Positions 4,828-5,178 of a DNA stretch of 5,178 bases are shown here, one piece after another (positions within the stretch are counted from its first letter, which is position 1; each line of letters begins with the position of its first letter). The notes beneath the pieces were generated by a model. That model was not told the origin of the DNA, did not search any database, and was given only the letters and a program-made list of their open reading frames with translations. The position numbers and the translations under genes were made by a program. The DNA is taken from the NCBI GenBank assembly GCA_000433635.1, contig HF997956.1:1-5178 (forward strand). Direction: 5' to 3'. The DNA comes from Ruminococcus sp. CAG:254. Lineage in GTDB: Bacteria; Bacillota; Clostridia; Oscillospirales; Ruminococcaceae.

Positions 4828-5051
4828 GAATCTCCAGTCACCTGTACTTCGAAGTGATCAACAGTGATGACATCGTTGGGATAGATTTTCTTGCCCCGCA
4901 TGGTGCAAACGCTGCCATTGACTGATACAACGCCCTGCTGCACCAATTCTTTGGCGAATCCGCCCGTATCGCACAGACCAGCGAATTTCAGGAGGGCATC
5001 CAGTTTGATAAACGGTGTGTGGATGGTAACCGTCAGATGTTCTTTTTCCAT
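4818..5051 (-). CDS. yaaA: S4-domain RNA-binding protein, YaaA type
   Basis: This 77-residue protein consists almost entirely of an S4 domain (about residues 14-66): IKLDALLKFAGLCDTGGFAKELVQQG, then VVSVNG, then RGKKIYPNDVITV. These match the pattern of the small S4 protein encoded between dnaN and recF in many Firmicutes. S4 domains bind structured RNA; the precise role of this family member is not well defined, and a link to ribosome assembly has been proposed for it. The start ATG at 5049-5051 has a purine-rich site, AAAGGAAG, about eight bases upstream. The gene overlaps recF by 10 bp (stop at 4818-4820, recF start at 4825-4827), so both are read from one transcript. The identification rests on both motif and position. 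Confidence 0.92.
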   Translation of the reverse strand: MEKEHLTVTIHTPFIKLDALLKFAGLCDTGGFAKELVQQGVVSVNGSVCTMRGKKIYPNDVITVDHFEVQVTGDSCD

Positions 5052-5070
5052 GGTTCTGCTTCCTTTCCTG

Positions 5071-5097
5071 ATAATATGTTTTCCACCGACTTTTCAA
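5071..5097 (-). promoter_or_regulatory. Possible yaaA promoter overlapping DnaA boxes
   Basis: On the minus strand TTGAAA (5092-5097, 5 of 6) and TATTAT (5071-5076, 5 of 6) match promoter hexamers, but the spacer is only 15 bases and the start point would lie within a few bases of the ribosome binding site. If real, DnaA bound at 5079-5087 would sit between the hexamers and could repress it. The genes may instead be read only from an upstream dnaN or dnaA promoter. Confidence 0.22.
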
Positions 5098-5110
5098 AAC
5101 TTGTGGAAAA
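5079..5110. promoter_or_regulatory. DnaA-box array upstream of yaaA
   Basis: TTTTCCACC (5079-5087), TTTTCAAAA (5091-5099) and, inverted, TGTGGAAAA (5102-5110) repeat the architecture found between recF and gyrB, with start-to-start distances of 12 and 11 bp. The third box matches the classical DnaA box at 8 of 9 positions, the first at 7 of 9 and the middle one less well. Next to it lies an AT-rich stretch (5115-5125). It may be an outlying part of an origin region or a DnaA-dependent regulatory site. Confidence 0.55.
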
Positions 5111-5144
5111 TGGGATTTATTTTAAGAGATAGGCTGTAAGAAAC

Positions 5145-5178
5145 GAGCCGCAGGCAAAATAAAAAGTTTTTTGATCCA
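5145..5178 (-). repeat. Dispersed repeat, copy R3, cut by the window edge
   Basis: Read on the minus strand, this is TGGATCAAAAAACTTTTT followed by ATTTTGCCTGCGGCTC. It matches R1 at 292-321 over nearly its whole length, apart from a few changes at the junction, but in inverted orientation. It contains the 13-mer TTGCCTGCGGCTC as GAGCCGCAGGCAA (5145-5157). The rest lies beyond the window. It probably belongs to the intergenic space behind dnaN. Confidence 0.65.

Noticed and set aside
4363..4857. Plus-strand frame of 164 codons opposite recF
   Set aside because: It is an antisense shadow of recF; the minus-strand frame carries all the RecF motifs.

Overview
The window is a piece of a Firmicutes (Clostridia) chromosome close to the replication origin, read on the strand opposite to its genes. 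All four convincing genes lie on the minus strand and run leftward: a small S4-domain RNA-binding protein (YaaA type), recF, gyrB and a YcxB-like membrane protein. This is the left arm of the classical dnaA-dnaN-yaaA-recF-gyrB origin block. dnaN and dnaA should therefore lie beyond the right edge (inference; they are not in the window). Strong Shine-Dalgarno sequences, the YaaA family and parS sites of the Bacillus/Clostridium type support Firmicutes. The GyrB and RecF wording and the moderate GC content suggest the Ruminococcus/Oscillospiraceae group, which is a weaker inference.

Layout from right to left. 5052-5178: intergenic DNA with a three-part DnaA-box array and one end of a dispersed repeat. 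4818-5051: yaaA, overlapping recF by 10 bp. 3709-4827: recF. 3471-3708: a 238-bp gap without the remB gene often found here; it holds a putative gyrB promoter, a second DnaA-box array with the same architecture as the first, and a hairpin just upstream of the gyrB ribosome binding site. 1530-3470: gyrB. 951-1508: YcxB-like gene, 21 bp behind gyrB. 1-950: a non-coding region.

The left 950 bases are the unusual part. They contain three ParB-binding parS sites (two exact 16/16, one with a single central change), at least ten perfect or near-perfect short hairpins, dispersed repeats that recur in inverted orientation at the right edge, and a tandemly duplicated unit of about 145-149 nt. The two unit copies keep their hairpins while changing the paired bases on both sides, which points to selection on structure, either as an RNA or as a palindromic DNA element. 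ORFs crossing this region are artefacts of parS and of the repeats.

Together the window serves replication initiation and chromosome organisation: DNA supercoiling (GyrB), repair of stalled forks and gaps (RecF), DnaA binding in two intergenic arrays, and ParB/SMC loading at the parS cluster. The candidate for something undescribed is the duplicated structured element between parS 2 and parS 3.
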